This document shows positions 24,891 to 33,424 of a stretch of 64,000 nucleotides of DNA, one piece after another. This DNA is from Lacisediminihabitans sp040549525 (GTDB lineage: Bacteria > Actinomycetota > Actinomycetes > Actinomycetales > Microbacteriaceae). The notes below the pieces were generated by a model that worked only from the letters and a program-made list of their open reading frames with translations, searched no databases and had not been told where the DNA came from. A program made the translations under genes and the position numbers. Location: positions 24,650-88,649 of the forward strand of contig NZ_JBEPTM010000011.1 of the NCBI RefSeq assembly GCF_040549525.1, in the 5' to 3' direction. The number at the start of each line of letters is the position of its first letter. The stretch's first letter is position 1.

Positions 24891-25478
24891 TCAGCCTGGC
24901 AGGTAGGCGACAGTCCAGCCGCCGGAGGTCGCGCGGTATTCGACCCGGCGACTCGGGGCATCCGATCCACTCGACCAGAAGGTCATGCGGGTGGGGCGCA
25001 CCAGGAAGCCGATCCAGGTCTCGGGCTGGGAGAAGATGGGCTCGGATGCCCCGTCGCTGTGCTCCTCGGTGAAGCTCGCCCAGCGGTCGCGGCGCTCGTC
25101 ATCCGGCAACTGGGCGAACTCGAAGGTGTTCTGCCAGGCCAACTGTTGGAGAAAGGGCGAGCGGGCCCTGTAGGCGGCAGCGATCTCGTGCGCGGGGGCG
25201 ACCTCGGCGCGCCCCTGCACTACGAGTTGCTTGGTGAATCCGGGCCAGAGGAAGGTGAGGGCGACGGCGGGGTTCGCGACGATCGCGGCGGCTTTGCGCG
25301 ACAGTGCGTCGGTGTGGAAGTAGAACCCCTCGGAGTCGTATTCGCTCAGCAGCACGGTGCGGGCATCCGGTTCCCCGGTGATGCTCACGGTCGAGAGGTT
25401 CATCTGCGGGCGCTCGGGCTCGTCGTTGCCGGGCAGCCACTCTTCGACCACCGGCCAGGGGCTCTGCGGTTCACTCAT
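24891..25478 (-). CDS. pyridoxamine 5'-phosphate oxidase family flavoprotein
   Basis: The 195-residue protein is close to PdxH: MNLSTVSITGEPDARTVLLSEYDSEGFYFHTDALSRKAAAI in outline at ~25-70, LTFLWPGFTKQLVVQGRAEV, and a C-terminal WIGFLVRPTRMTFW. The canonical PdxH end (RLHDR...W) is replaced by PSRRVEYRATSGGW. True pyridoxine/pyridoxamine phosphate oxidase is possible, but its place as last gene of a catabolic operon (ATGA overlap with the creatininase-family gene) suggests a substrate-specific flavin oxidase. Confidence 0.82.
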   Translation of the reverse strand: MSEPQSPWPVVEEWLPGNDEPERPQMNLSTVSITGEPDARTVLLSEYDSEGFYFHTDALSRKAAAIVANPAVALTFLWPGFTKQLVVQGRAEVAPAHEIAAAYRARSPFLQQLAWQNTFEFAQLPDDERRDRWASFTEEHSDGASEPIFSQPETWIGFLVRPTRMTFWSSGSDAPSRRVEYRATSGGWTVAYLPG

Positions 25479-26257
25479 GGTCGGTGCCGGAATCGGGCGA
25501 TCTCGTCGAGCGCCGAGACACCGTTTGCCACGGCACGGTCGAAGATCACGCGACCGTGCTCCGCGGTGGCACCGGTCGCGTCGCCGATGACGCCCACTGG
25601 CCCGAAGTCGTTCGACAGCCAGCCGAAGCTCACCGGGCCGCCGTTGAACTTGATGTGCTTCAGGTCGGCCATGTGGTCGGGAACCCACCGGTCGGCCTGT
25701 GTCATGTCCACGAGATCTGGCCGCAGGTGCAGGATCATCGATGTCTCCTCGTGACCACCGTGGATGCCGAAGCCGCGTTCATCCGGGCCGACGTCGCCGT
25801 CACCGGCGATGATGCCGGTGCCCATGAGGAAGGTGCGCAGGCCGAAGCGCCGCCGCAGTTCTCTGAGGGCCACCTGCAGGAGGGCGATGTTTCCGCCGTG
25901 CCCGTTGTAGAACACGAGAGTCTTCGCCGGGGTCGCGGCCACCGAGCGTCCGATGTCGACCACCGTCTGCATGAGGGTGTCCCAGGTGAGCCACACGGTG
26001 CCGGGTGCCCAGTGGTGTTCGTCCGACTTCGTGTAGGCGAGCGGCGGAAGCAACCAGACATCCTGGCCGGCGGATGCCGCGGACTCGACGACCGCCCGCC
26101 CGATCATGTCGGCCATCAGGAAGTCGGTCGAGAGGGGCAGGTGCGGGCCGTGGTGCTCGATCGCTCCGGTCGGCAGCACGAGGATGGAGTCCTCGGTGAG
26201 CGCGGCGGTGGCGGCCGGCCCTGAGAGGTTGACCAGGTCACGGGACGTGATGCTCAT
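25475..26257 (-). CDS. creatininase family amidohydrolase
   Basis: The 260-residue metal-dependent amidohydrolase has LPTGAIEHHGPHLPLSTDF (metal Glu/His/Asp), VFYNGHGGN, and GIHGGHEETSMILHLRPDLV (catalytic Glu and His). The family opens cyclic amides (creatinine) or deformylates pyrimidines (ArfB) and includes MftE. The start ATG 26257 overlaps the FAD oxidase stop by 4 bp; longer in-frame extensions overlap that gene. In this operon a lactam or N-formyl intermediate is the plausible substrate. Confidence 0.88.
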   Translation of the reverse strand: MSITSRDLVNLSGPAATAALTEDSILVLPTGAIEHHGPHLPLSTDFLMADMIGRAVVESAASAGQDVWLLPPLAYTKSDEHHWAPGTVWLTWDTLMQTVVDIGRSVAATPAKTLVFYNGHGGNIALLQVALRELRRRFGLRTFLMGTGIIAGDGDVGPDERGFGIHGGHEETSMILHLRPDLVDMTQADRWVPDHMADLKHIKFNGGPVSFGWLSNDFGPVGVIGDATGATAEHGRVIFDRAVANGVSALDEIARFRHRP

Positions 26258-27573
26258 GAGACCTTGGCTCCGGTGGACACCGACGGGGCGACGAGCTTGC
26301 CCGGGTTCAGCAGGCGCTGCGGGTCTGTCGTCGCCGCGAGGGCGGCGGTGCGCTCCGGCTCGAAGTCCACGAACCACTGGTGCGGATTGTGGTAACCGAC
26401 GCCCAGCTCGGTGAGCTTCTCGAAGCCCGCGAAGACCTCTTCCGCGCTGGAGTAGACACCGGCGAGCATGCCGATCGGGCGCTCGTGCTGCGCCTCGATG
26501 TGCAGCATGCCGCCGGGGTACACCGCGTGCACCTCGTCGATGCGATCCACCAGCGCGTCGCCGCTGACTTCCACGTGGAAGTAGCGGTCGGGGTAGACCT
26601 TCTGCAGAAACTCGATGGGGTGGTTGTAGGACATCATGCTGATCCTCATCGTGGCCTGCGCGCCCTCGCGCACGTCCTCGACGCGGCCCCCGGCCGATTC
26701 GACCAGGGCCGTCGCCGCGGCGACAGTCGAGAGATCGAGGATCGCCCGCAGGCTCGCCCGGTCGGCGGGAATGGCCGGATCCGGCGGAAGGGCATTGGCA
26801 AGGGTCGCCAGGTCCGCCGAGACCAGGCGGGGAGTGGGCTCCAGGGCGCCGATCTCCCTGATCACGGAGATCGCCTGCTCGAAGGTGTCGAAGCTCGCGA
26901 AGAATCCGCGCCAGTCCTGCAGCGGCTCGGTGACGACAGTGGCCCGGGCGATGATCCCGGCGGTGCCGTAGTTGTGCACGTAGGGCTGTGCAGCCTCACC
27001 GGCGACGTGCACGAGCGAGGCATCCGCCACAGCGTGCACCACGTCGAGCGCGGCGACGAAGCCCTGGCTGTTGGAGCCGTGCTTGATCGATCCGGTGCCA
27101 CCGGAGCCCCCGGAGAGGAAGCCACCGAGCGAGGAGTTGGCCGTGGAGGGATACATGAGAATCTGCTGGCCGGCCTTGTTGGCTGCCTGCTCGAGAGCCG
27201 CCATCGAGGCACCGGCCTCCGCGGTGATGAACCCGTCGCCGACCTCGGTGATCGCCCGGGCGCGGGACATGTCGAGCACGAGGCCTCCGGCCATCGGGAT
27301 GGCTTGGCCGTAGTTTCCGGTGCCCTTGCCCCGGGGAGTGATCGGGATGCCGTGGCGAACGGCAGCGGCGACCGTCGCGGCGATCAGCTCCGCGCTCGCC
27401 GGATAAGCCACGAGCTCCGCGAGCCCGAGCGGCAGTTGCTCCTTGATCACGGGGGAGAGGTGCGCCCCGTCGGTGGAGGCCCGCTGTCGTGCGGCCAGTT
27501 CTACGCTGACGCCGCGGTCACCGAGCAGTTCGCGCAACTCGGCCTCGAGTGCGGCGATGGGGGAGTCGTTCAT
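26254..27573 (-). CDS. FAD-binding oxidoreductase (GlcD/PCMH-type)
   Basis: The 439-residue flavoenzyme has a PCMH-type FAD-binding domain (~45-220): ELVAYPASAELIAATVAAAV, ITPRGKGTGNYGQ, VEAGASM-like TAEAGASMAALEQAA, MYPSTANSSLGGFLSGGSGGTGS. The C-terminal half is a GlcD/VAO-type cap ending in DPQRLLNPGKL. It probably oxidises an alpha-hydroxy acid or related C-H/N-H substrate and passes electrons to O2 or a carrier. ATG 27573 has GAAGGA 7 nt upstream; the preceding TTG codon is not needed. Third from last in the operon. Confidence 0.87.
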   Translation of the reverse strand: MNDSPIAALEAELRELLGDRGVSVELAARQRASTDGAHLSPVIKEQLPLGLAELVAYPASAELIAATVAAAVRHGIPITPRGKGTGNYGQAIPMAGGLVLDMSRARAITEVGDGFITAEAGASMAALEQAANKAGQQILMYPSTANSSLGGFLSGGSGGTGSIKHGSNSQGFVAALDVVHAVADASLVHVAGEAAQPYVHNYGTAGIIARATVVTEPLQDWRGFFASFDTFEQAISVIREIGALEPTPRLVSADLATLANALPPDPAIPADRASLRAILDLSTVAAATALVESAGGRVEDVREGAQATMRISMMSYNHPIEFLQKVYPDRYFHVEVSGDALVDRIDEVHAVYPGGMLHIEAQHERPIGMLAGVYSSAEEVFAGFEKLTELGVGYHNPHQWFVDFEPERTAALAATTDPQRLLNPGKLVAPSVSTGAKVS

Positions 27574-27629
27574 CAATGGTCCTTCGAATCGAATATCAGT
27601 GCAGGTTCAACAACAGTGCGGGTTCAACA

Positions 27630-28418
27630 TCAGTGCATGACCATCCCGCCGGTGACGTTGATCGCCTGTCCGGTGAGATAGTCGGCGTCGGGAGACGCGA
27701 GGAACAGGGCGACGCCCGCGACATCCGCGGGTTCGCCGAGTCGGCCGAGGGGGGAGTATCCGCACCAGGTCGCGATGTCCTCGTCGGTGCGGGTGGCCGC
27801 GCCCATGTCGGTGAGTACATAGCCGGGGCAGAGGGAGTTGACCGTGATGCCGTGAGTTCCCCACTCGAGTGCGGCGACGCGGGTGAGGGCGACGACCGCG
27901 GCCTTCGAGGCGGCGTAGTGTCCCTCACCGGCTCCGCCCGTCTTCGCGGCCATACTCGCGAGGTTGATGATCTTGCCCCCGCAACCGGCGGCGATCATCG
28001 CCCGGGTGGCCACCTGCATGGTGGTGAGCATGGCGCGGGCGTTGACCGAGAACATCTCGTTCCAGTCGGTCACGGTCACCTCGAGCAGCGGGGAGAAGCG
28101 CAGGATGCCGGCGCTGTTGACGAGGATGTCGACGCCACCGAGGTGGTCGATCGCGCGTGCGGTGGCATCTGCCGTGTCCAGGGGGTCGACCAGATCGACG
28201 GGGATGAAGGTGCCGCCGACCTCGGAGGCCAGCCGGGTGCCCTCCTCGACCAGCCTGTCGAGAACGGCGATCCGCGCACCCTCCGAGGCGAAGCGGCGCG
28301 CGATCTCGCCGCCGATTCCCCGAGCGCCACCGGTGACGACGACACGCTTCGTGAGAAGTCGCTGTCCGGCGAGCCGCGCGGGGCGGGCCAGGGTCGTCGT
28401 CACCAGTGGATCACTCAT
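27630..28418 (-). CDS. short-chain dehydrogenase/reductase
   Basis: The 262-residue SDR has the NAD(P) loop VTGGARGIGGEIA (~29-41), NSAG at the fold-conserved position, the catalytic Ser in NLASMAAKTGG, YAASK (Tyr-x-x-x-Lys), and PGYVLTDMG. It oxidises or reduces an alcohol/ketone intermediate of the operon's pathway. ATG 28418 begins 7 bp after the SBP stop with a weak ribosome site. The N-terminal ~25 residues are longer than usual. Confidence 0.88.
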   Translation of the reverse strand: MSDPLVTTTLARPARLAGQRLLTKRVVVTGGARGIGGEIARRFASEGARIAVLDRLVEEGTRLASEVGGTFIPVDLVDPLDTADATARAIDHLGGVDILVNSAGILRFSPLLEVTVTDWNEMFSVNARAMLTTMQVATRAMIAAGCGGKIINLASMAAKTGGAGEGHYAASKAAVVALTRVAALEWGTHGITVNSLCPGYVLTDMGAATRTDEDIATWCGYSPLGRLGEPADVAGVALFLASPDADYLTGQAINVTGGMVMH

Positions 28419-28425
28419 GGGTGGT

Positions 28426-29601
28426 TCAGAATCCGATCGATGTGTCGAGGAATTCGTTGGTGAAGAGGTCGGCCGCCTTGAGGCCGGTCTTCGGCGCGGA
28501 ACCCGAGGCGGTGAACAGCGGGGTGTCGATGTCGATGACCTTCTGCACGCGGGCCTCATCCATGTCGCCGACATAGGCGTTGGATCCGTTCGAGGCGATC
28601 TTGAGCTTCTTCATCTGGCTGACGCCGAAGTCCGCGATCTTCTCGGAGTAGACCCAGCCGTTGTTGAACGCCGTCACGAGGTCGGTGACCAGCTTGTTGG
28701 TGGCGGCAGGCTTGGAGATGTAGTCCACATCGGCCTGCTGCAGCACCGGCACGAGCTTCTTGAGGCACGGGCTGAGGGTGGAGAGCTCCGACGAACGCAC
28801 CGACATCGCCTCGGGATAGATGGGGTATCCGGTGTCATTGATCAACTGGAAGTTGACGGGCTTGCCCCAGGCCGAGACCTCGTTCTGGTAGATGTACGGC
28901 TCGGCGGTGGCGAAGCCCTGCTGGCCGTCCTTGCCCTTGGCGGTGACGAACTTCGCCGGGGTGCCGTCGTAGGCACCATCGGTCTGGGCCTCCGGGAGGA
29001 TGCCGGATCCCTGCAGGTAGCCCATGTACGCGGCGCCCTGGAAGTAACGCACGACTCCGCCGTCGGACTTCAGCGCGGTAGCGAGTTCCTTGATGGTCTT
29101 GACCTTGGGGTAGGTCGCCGGGTCCCACATGATCATCTGCGGGGAGATGTCGTTCTCGGCGAATACCGCGGTCGTCGGCAGGCTCGCCGACAGCTGGACG
29201 GCCTCGTCGGTCGAGACGTAGCCGAGGGTGATGTCCTTGTCCTTGTACATCTCCGAGCTCACCGTCGAGAATCCGATCGCCGGTCCGCCGGAGCGGATCT
29301 CCACCTTGACGCCGGTGGACTTGCCACTGGAGTACAGGTCACCGCTCACGGACTTCTTGTCGGCGTTGATCACCGGGTTCGGTCCGAGCAGCTGGTAGAG
29401 GTGACCGTGGTCGGCCTCGGGGTTCCAGTCGGTCTGGATGATGACGGTGGCCGGGCAGACGCCGGAGAGGTCGACGGCGCCTGCTGCGGCGGTCGGGGCT
29501 GAACTGCTGCTCGGCGACGCGCTGGCACAGCCGGCCAGGGCGATTCCTGCAGCGAACACCATGCCGACGGCGATGGTGGAGCGGACTGCTGTTTTGTGCA
29601 T
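28426..29601 (-). CDS. ABC transporter substrate-binding lipoprotein (NitT/TauT or NMT1-like)
   Basis: The 391-residue exported protein has lipobox ALAGC near residue 24 and a Ser/Ala-rich linker. Its binding domain includes VIIQTDWNPEADHGHLYQL, close to the DWxPNxxHxxxY opening of THI5/NMT1-like pyrimidine-binding proteins. It presents the substrate to the permease and ATPase encoded just upstream. The opening hints at a pyrimidine or related heterocycle, but this is a family-level guess. Extra cysteines (C49, C278 approximately) could form a disulfide. Confidence 0.88.
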   Translation of the reverse strand: MHKTAVRSTIAVGMVFAAGIALAGCASASPSSSSAPTAAAGAVDLSGVCPATVIIQTDWNPEADHGHLYQLLGPNPVINADKKSVSGDLYSSGKSTGVKVEIRSGGPAIGFSTVSSEMYKDKDITLGYVSTDEAVQLSASLPTTAVFAENDISPQMIMWDPATYPKVKTIKELATALKSDGGVVRYFQGAAYMGYLQGSGILPEAQTDGAYDGTPAKFVTAKGKDGQQGFATAEPYIYQNEVSAWGKPVNFQLINDTGYPIYPEAMSVRSSELSTLSPCLKKLVPVLQQADVDYISKPAATNKLVTDLVTAFNNGWVYSEKIADFGVSQMKKLKIASNGSNAYVGDMDEARVQKVIDIDTPLFTASGSAPKTGLKAADLFTNEFLDTSIGF

Positions 29602-29674
29602 TGGTACTCCTCGTGTGCTGTGTGATTCTGCGGGTGATTGCGGAGGGTGGTGCGGGTGGAAATCTGTGGGCGGA

Positions 29675-30547
29675 TCAGCCGAAGTCGTACCACTTGCCGA
29701 TGGCGACCCGGCTGAGCCATCCGAAGAGCAGGAAGACGGCGACGCCGAGCAGGGAAGCGGTGAGGATGGCCGCGTAGGTGCCCGCGCCGTTGAGCCGCGA
29801 GGTCGAGACCTGGATCAGCACGCCGAGGCCGGGGGTGCCCCGCTGAAAGAACTGGTCTCCGACGATCGCGCCGATCACCGAGAGCCCTGCGGCGTTGCGC
29901 AGTCCGACGAAGATCGACGGGAGGGCCGCCGGAAACTGCAGTTTGGTGAGGGTGGTCCACTTGCTCGCGCCCTGGAGCGCGAACAGTTCGCGCTGGGCCA
30001 GATCCGTCGACTGCAGTCCGAAGAGCGTGTTCGACACCATCGGGAAGATCGAGATCATCACCGTCACGATCACGCGAGAGAGGAATTCGTAGCCGAAGAG
30101 TGCGCCGATCAGCGGAACCAGCGCGAGGATCGGGATGCACTGCAGGATCACCGCGTAGGGGAACAGGGATCGCTCGACCCACTTGGCCTGCGCCATCAGC
30201 GTCGCCCAGGCCACCCCGATCACGATCGCGATGACGAGACCGGTGAGGGCGACCTGGGTGGAGTTGCCGAGGTCGGCCACGAGCTGCGGGGTGAACAGCG
30301 GATCCGCGAACGCGGCTTTCACCACGAGGTGCGGGTAGGGCACGAGGAAGGCGAGCTGCTGGCTGGCGTAGTAGTTCGCCACGAGATACCAGAGCCCGAT
30401 CAGCACGGCGAGAACGGCGAGCGGGGGCCACCATTGATTGGCCCGCCGGGCGTAGACGCGGTTGATGCGCGCCTGCCGGAGCGCGCGCGGGGACAGCGAA
30501 TCGCCGGCGCCCGCGCCGGACACGAATTCCGAACCTGCGACAGACAT
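29675..30547 (-). CDS. ABC transporter permease (SsuC/TauC type)
   Basis: The 290-residue membrane protein has a cytoplasmic N-terminal ~45 residues and about six hydrophobic segments. The coupling loop is near ALQGASKWTTLTKLQFPAAL (E-A-A-like motif then P-x-x-L-P). The last segment is AAILTASLLGVAVFLLFGWL. It forms the channel with the ATPase whose stop overlaps its ATG by 1 bp (TGATG). A gap of 73 bp separates it from the SBP gene. Confidence 0.9.
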   Translation of the reverse strand: MSVAGSEFVSGAGAGDSLSPRALRQARINRVYARRANQWWPPLAVLAVLIGLWYLVANYYASQQLAFLVPYPHLVVKAAFADPLFTPQLVADLGNSTQVALTGLVIAIVIGVAWATLMAQAKWVERSLFPYAVILQCIPILALVPLIGALFGYEFLSRVIVTVMISIFPMVSNTLFGLQSTDLAQRELFALQGASKWTTLTKLQFPAALPSIFVGLRNAAGLSVIGAIVGDQFFQRGTPGLGVLIQVSTSRLNGAGTYAAILTASLLGVAVFLLFGWLSRVAIGKWYDFG

Positions 30548-31335
30548 CAGCGGTGCCCCTCTCGCAGCGCGTGGGACACTTCGCCGACGAGTTCCGCGAA
30601 CTCCGCGGTGAAGCGGATGTCCGGATCCCGCGGCATCGGGAACGGCACGTCGAATGTGCCGACGATCGATCCGGGGCGGCCGGACATCACGATGACCTTG
30701 GTGGAGAGGTAGACGGCTTCTGAGACCGAGTGGGTGATGAAGAGGCCGGCGAACTGCTTCTCGACGAAGAGCTTGAGAAGCTCGTCGTTCAGTCGCTCGC
30801 GGGTGATCTCATCCAGGGCGCCGAATGGCTCGTCGAAGAGGAACAGCTCCGGCTCGAGGGTGAGGGAGCGGGCGAGCGAGGTGCGCATCTTCATGCCGCC
30901 GGAGAGCTGCTTGGGCAGGTTCTTCTCGAAGCCGCCGAGGCCGACGAGTTCGATCGCCTCCTTCGCCTTCGCCTGGCGTTCCCTCGGCTTGACGCCATTG
31001 AGTTCGGCGAGAAGCTCGACGTTGTCCTGCACCGTGCGCCAGGGAAGCAGCGTCGCGTCCTGGAAGACATAGCCGATGCGCTTCGTGTCGACCTCTGCCG
31101 TGCCCTCCGAGGCGGTTTCGAGCCCGGAGGCGATGCGCAGGAGGGTGGATTTGCCGCAGCCGGAGGGTCCGACGACGGTGACGAACTCCCCCCGGTTCAC
31201 GGTGAGGTCGATGCCGCGGAGGGCGACCGTGCCGTTGGGGAACTGCATCGCGACATTGCGGAAGTCGAGCAGTGTGCCACTGGATGCAGCGCTGCGAGAC
31301 GGTTTCATGAGTGCTGGGGCTGACATGCTCAGCAT
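30547..31335 (-). CDS. ABC transporter ATP-binding protein (SsuB/TauB type)
   Basis: The ~262-residue ATPase has Walker A GPSGCGKST, Q-loop YVFQDATLLPWRT, signature LSGGMKMR and Walker B LFLFDEPFGALDE, with the switch His in FITHSVSEAVYLS. This is typical of nitrate/sulfonate/taurine/pyrimidine importers. ATG 31335 overlaps the amidohydrolase stop (TGATG); GTG 31338 or ATG 31326 are alternatives. It energises import of the compound processed by the operon. Confidence 0.9.
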   Translation of the reverse strand: MLSMSAPALMKPSRSAASSGTLLDFRNVAMQFPNGTVALRGIDLTVNRGEFVTVVGPSGCGKSTLLRIASGLETASEGTAEVDTKRIGYVFQDATLLPWRTVQDNVELLAELNGVKPRERQAKAKEAIELVGLGGFEKNLPKQLSGGMKMRTSLARSLTLEPELFLFDEPFGALDEITRERLNDELLKLFVEKQFAGLFITHSVSEAVYLSTKVIVMSGRPGSIVGTFDVPFPMPRDPDIRFTAEFAELVGEVSHALREGHR

Positions 31336-32621
31336 CACCTCGTTTCGGCTAGGGAGGGGGTGGGGGATTCCGCGGCGACGCGAGGCGCCGCAACGTCATA
31401 GCTGACGGTGCTCTGTGCCACGAGACGCCCGGCGTGGATGACGAAGCGGTCAGCCGAAGCGTTGGCGATGACATCCGAGAGATTGGTTCCGCGCACGGCA
31501 AGGAGCTCGGCGGCAGCGCCGACCTCGACGCCGGCGACGGGAAGCGACATCACGGAGCGAGCCCCGGAGCTCACGGCCGCGTAGGCCTCGTCGAGAGTGA
31601 GGTGACCGGCCGAGACCAGCAGCGACGCGGTCTCCAGTGCATCGCTGCGACCGACCGGGTTGAACGGATCGCGCACATTGTCGGCTCCGGCCGCGACGCG
31701 CACTCCGGCATCGAGCAGCGCCCTCAGCGCGGTGAGCCCGCGCGGGGTGCCCACCGGATGCTGCCAGCCCTGCAGGTAGAGGTTGGTGATGGGCAGCGAG
31801 ATGATGCCCAGGTCGCTCGCCAGCACCTCGGTGATGACGGCGGCGAGCTCTCTCGGTTCGAGAGTGCCGAGGCGCACGCAGTGGCCAGCGGATGCCGGCA
31901 CCGTCCAGTCGCGCACAAGCCGGGCGTACTCTCCGAGGGTCGGTGCGCCGGTGAGGCTCTCGTCGGTGTGGATGTCGCTTCCGACACCGCGCCGCTCGGC
32001 GATGGCGATGAGGCGGCGGAGGTCGGCGAGAGGATCTTCGGCCAGGTGCGGCGCACCGCCCACCAGATCGACGCCGAGGTCGAGGGCTTCGTCGACGAGT
32101 TCTGACGGCACGAACGGCCCGGCAAGCGCGACGAGTTCGATGTCCATCAGTTCGCGGAATTCTTCGCGCACCCGCACGAGCGCGCGGACGCCGCGCATCG
32201 GGTCGTCGCCAACGAGCATGTCCACGTGCGTGCGCACGGCGGTGGTGCCCTGGCGCAGAAGCAGGATGGCCGCCTGGCGAGCCCGCTCGGCGATGCTCTC
32301 GTCCGTCATCACCGCGGTGTAGTCACGCCAGGATTCGATGGCGAGCTCGAGGTCTCCCATCGGCGGATCGATGAGATCCCACGAGAGGGCCTTGTCCAGG
32401 TGCGCGTGCGGTTCGGCGGGGGCGGTCAGCAGCAGGAAGCCGCTCAGGTCGAGAGTCGAGCCGTCATTCTGCACGTCAGCGTGCACGTCGGCGTCGGCGG
32501 CGAGCGTCGCCGCGGGGAACACGGCGCTCACCGTGCCGCCGTCGAGCGTGACATCCACTCGCGAGCCATCGGGCAGAGTCGCATTGGTCAGCTGGCGGAT
32601 GCTACGGGGCAGGGATGACAC
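31335..32621 (-). CDS. cytosine-deaminase-like metal-dependent amidohydrolase
   Basis: First gene of the eight-gene operon; ~428 residues. It has LLTAPAEPHAHLDKAL (metal HxH), TTAVRTHVDM, DIHTDESL, AGHCVRLG and GADNVRDPFNPVGRSD (metal Asp). These positions correspond to CodA-like cytosine/isoguanine or N-isopropylammelide deaminases, so the substrate is probably a hydroxylated or aminated heterocycle. The start is GTG 32621, with AGGAAGG 9 nt upstream; the longer frame to 32666 has no ribosome site. Confidence 0.85.
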   Translation of the reverse strand: MSSLPRSIRQLTNATLPDGSRVDVTLDGGTVSAVFPAATLAADADVHADVQNDGSTLDLSGFLLLTAPAEPHAHLDKALSWDLIDPPMGDLELAIESWRDYTAVMTDESIAERARQAAILLLRQGTTAVRTHVDMLVGDDPMRGVRALVRVREEFRELMDIELVALAGPFVPSELVDEALDLGVDLVGGAPHLAEDPLADLRRLIAIAERRGVGSDIHTDESLTGAPTLGEYARLVRDWTVPASAGHCVRLGTLEPRELAAVITEVLASDLGIISLPITNLYLQGWQHPVGTPRGLTALRALLDAGVRVAAGADNVRDPFNPVGRSDALETASLLVSAGHLTLDEAYAAVSSGARSVMSLPVAGVEVGAAAELLAVRGTNLSDVIANASADRFVIHAGRLVAQSTVSYDVAAPRVAAESPTPSLAETR

Positions 32622-32688
32622 GGTGCGGCACCTTCCTCGAACGACGGGGGTGGGCGACCATCGCACCGGTGAGTTGGTCGCTGAAAAA

Positions 32689-32705
32689 TGTTGATATCGT
32701 CAACA
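32689..32705. promoter_or_regulatory. perfect inverted repeat TGTTGA-N5-TCAACA, candidate operator
   Basis: The 17-bp site lies 68 bp upstream of the amidohydrolase GTG and 225 bp upstream of the XRE-cupin GTG. It is well placed to control the catabolic operon. The adjacent regulator is an obvious candidate ligand, and a related motif occurs upstream of uricase. Confidence 0.55.
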
Positions 32706-32929
32706 TCATCGAATCTAGGGACACCCCGTTTCCGACATGTAACGGCATCGTTTCCATCTGTTAAGCCTGAGTCCGTCGGGTTGCCCGGGCCGCTCCCGTC
32801 CTGCAAGATCGCTAGCGCTCTCACAGTGGGGAGGACCCCGTCACTACCGTCGATTCCGCGATTGACCTGCAAGCCGAACGAATCGGCAGCCGCATCCGTC
32901 AACTGCGTCGAGCCAGAGGACTAACTTTA

Positions 32930-33424
32930 GTGCAGCTCGCTGTGAGCGCGGACCTGTCCCACCCCTTCCTGAGCCAGCTGGAGCGGGGCAGGGCACGCCC
33001 GAGCATGACCTCGCTGGAGAAGATCGCGCGCGCCCTCGGCAGCAGCCAGCTCGAGCTCATGGCCGCTGCGGAGGACGATGCGGCCGACCAGTCGGACATC
33101 GTGGTGGTGCACGCAGACCAGGGCACCCGCGGCCCGTATGGTGACGGAGAGGGGCGCCTTCTCGTGCATGGCCGGCGACGGTTTCACCCGATGGAGTTTC
33201 GCGGCTCGAACCAGGTTCCCGGCGAGTTCTACGAGCACGAGGGTGATGAATTCCTGCACGTGGTCTCGGGTGTCGTGATCGTGGACTTCGAGGGTCGCGA
33301 GTCCTCGGTGCTGCGCGCCGGCGACTCGGTCTACTTCGCGGGCGGCATCCGTCATCGGTGGCATGCCGCCGAACCGGGCGGCTACCGGCTGTTCGTCGTG
33401 AAAGAGAAACCGGAGTCGCGATGA
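32930..33424 (+). CDS. XRE-family regulator with C-terminal cupin; N-terminus uncertain
   Basis: A helix-turn-helix (LAVSADLSHPFLSQLERGRARPS in outline) is followed by a cupin sensor domain (~80-160: HPMEFRGSN, HEGDEFLHVVSG, GDSVYFAGGIRHRWHA). The listed GTG is the only canonical start, but it omits helix 1. The reading frame continues upstream as AERIGSRIRQLRRARGLTL, a perfect HTH start, back to about 32840, where GGGGAGG sits before a GTC codon. The true start is therefore non-canonical or mutated. It probably controls the divergent operon, with the ferredoxin reductase co-translated (ATGA). Confidence 0.8.
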   Translation: MQLAVSADLSHPFLSQLERGRARPSMTSLEKIARALGSSQLELMAAAEDDAADQSDIVVVHADQGTRGPYGDGEGRLLVHGRRRFHPMEFRGSNQVPGEFYEHEGDEFLHVVSGVVIVDFEGRESSVLRAGDSVYFAGGIRHRWHAAEPGGYRLFVVKEKPESR

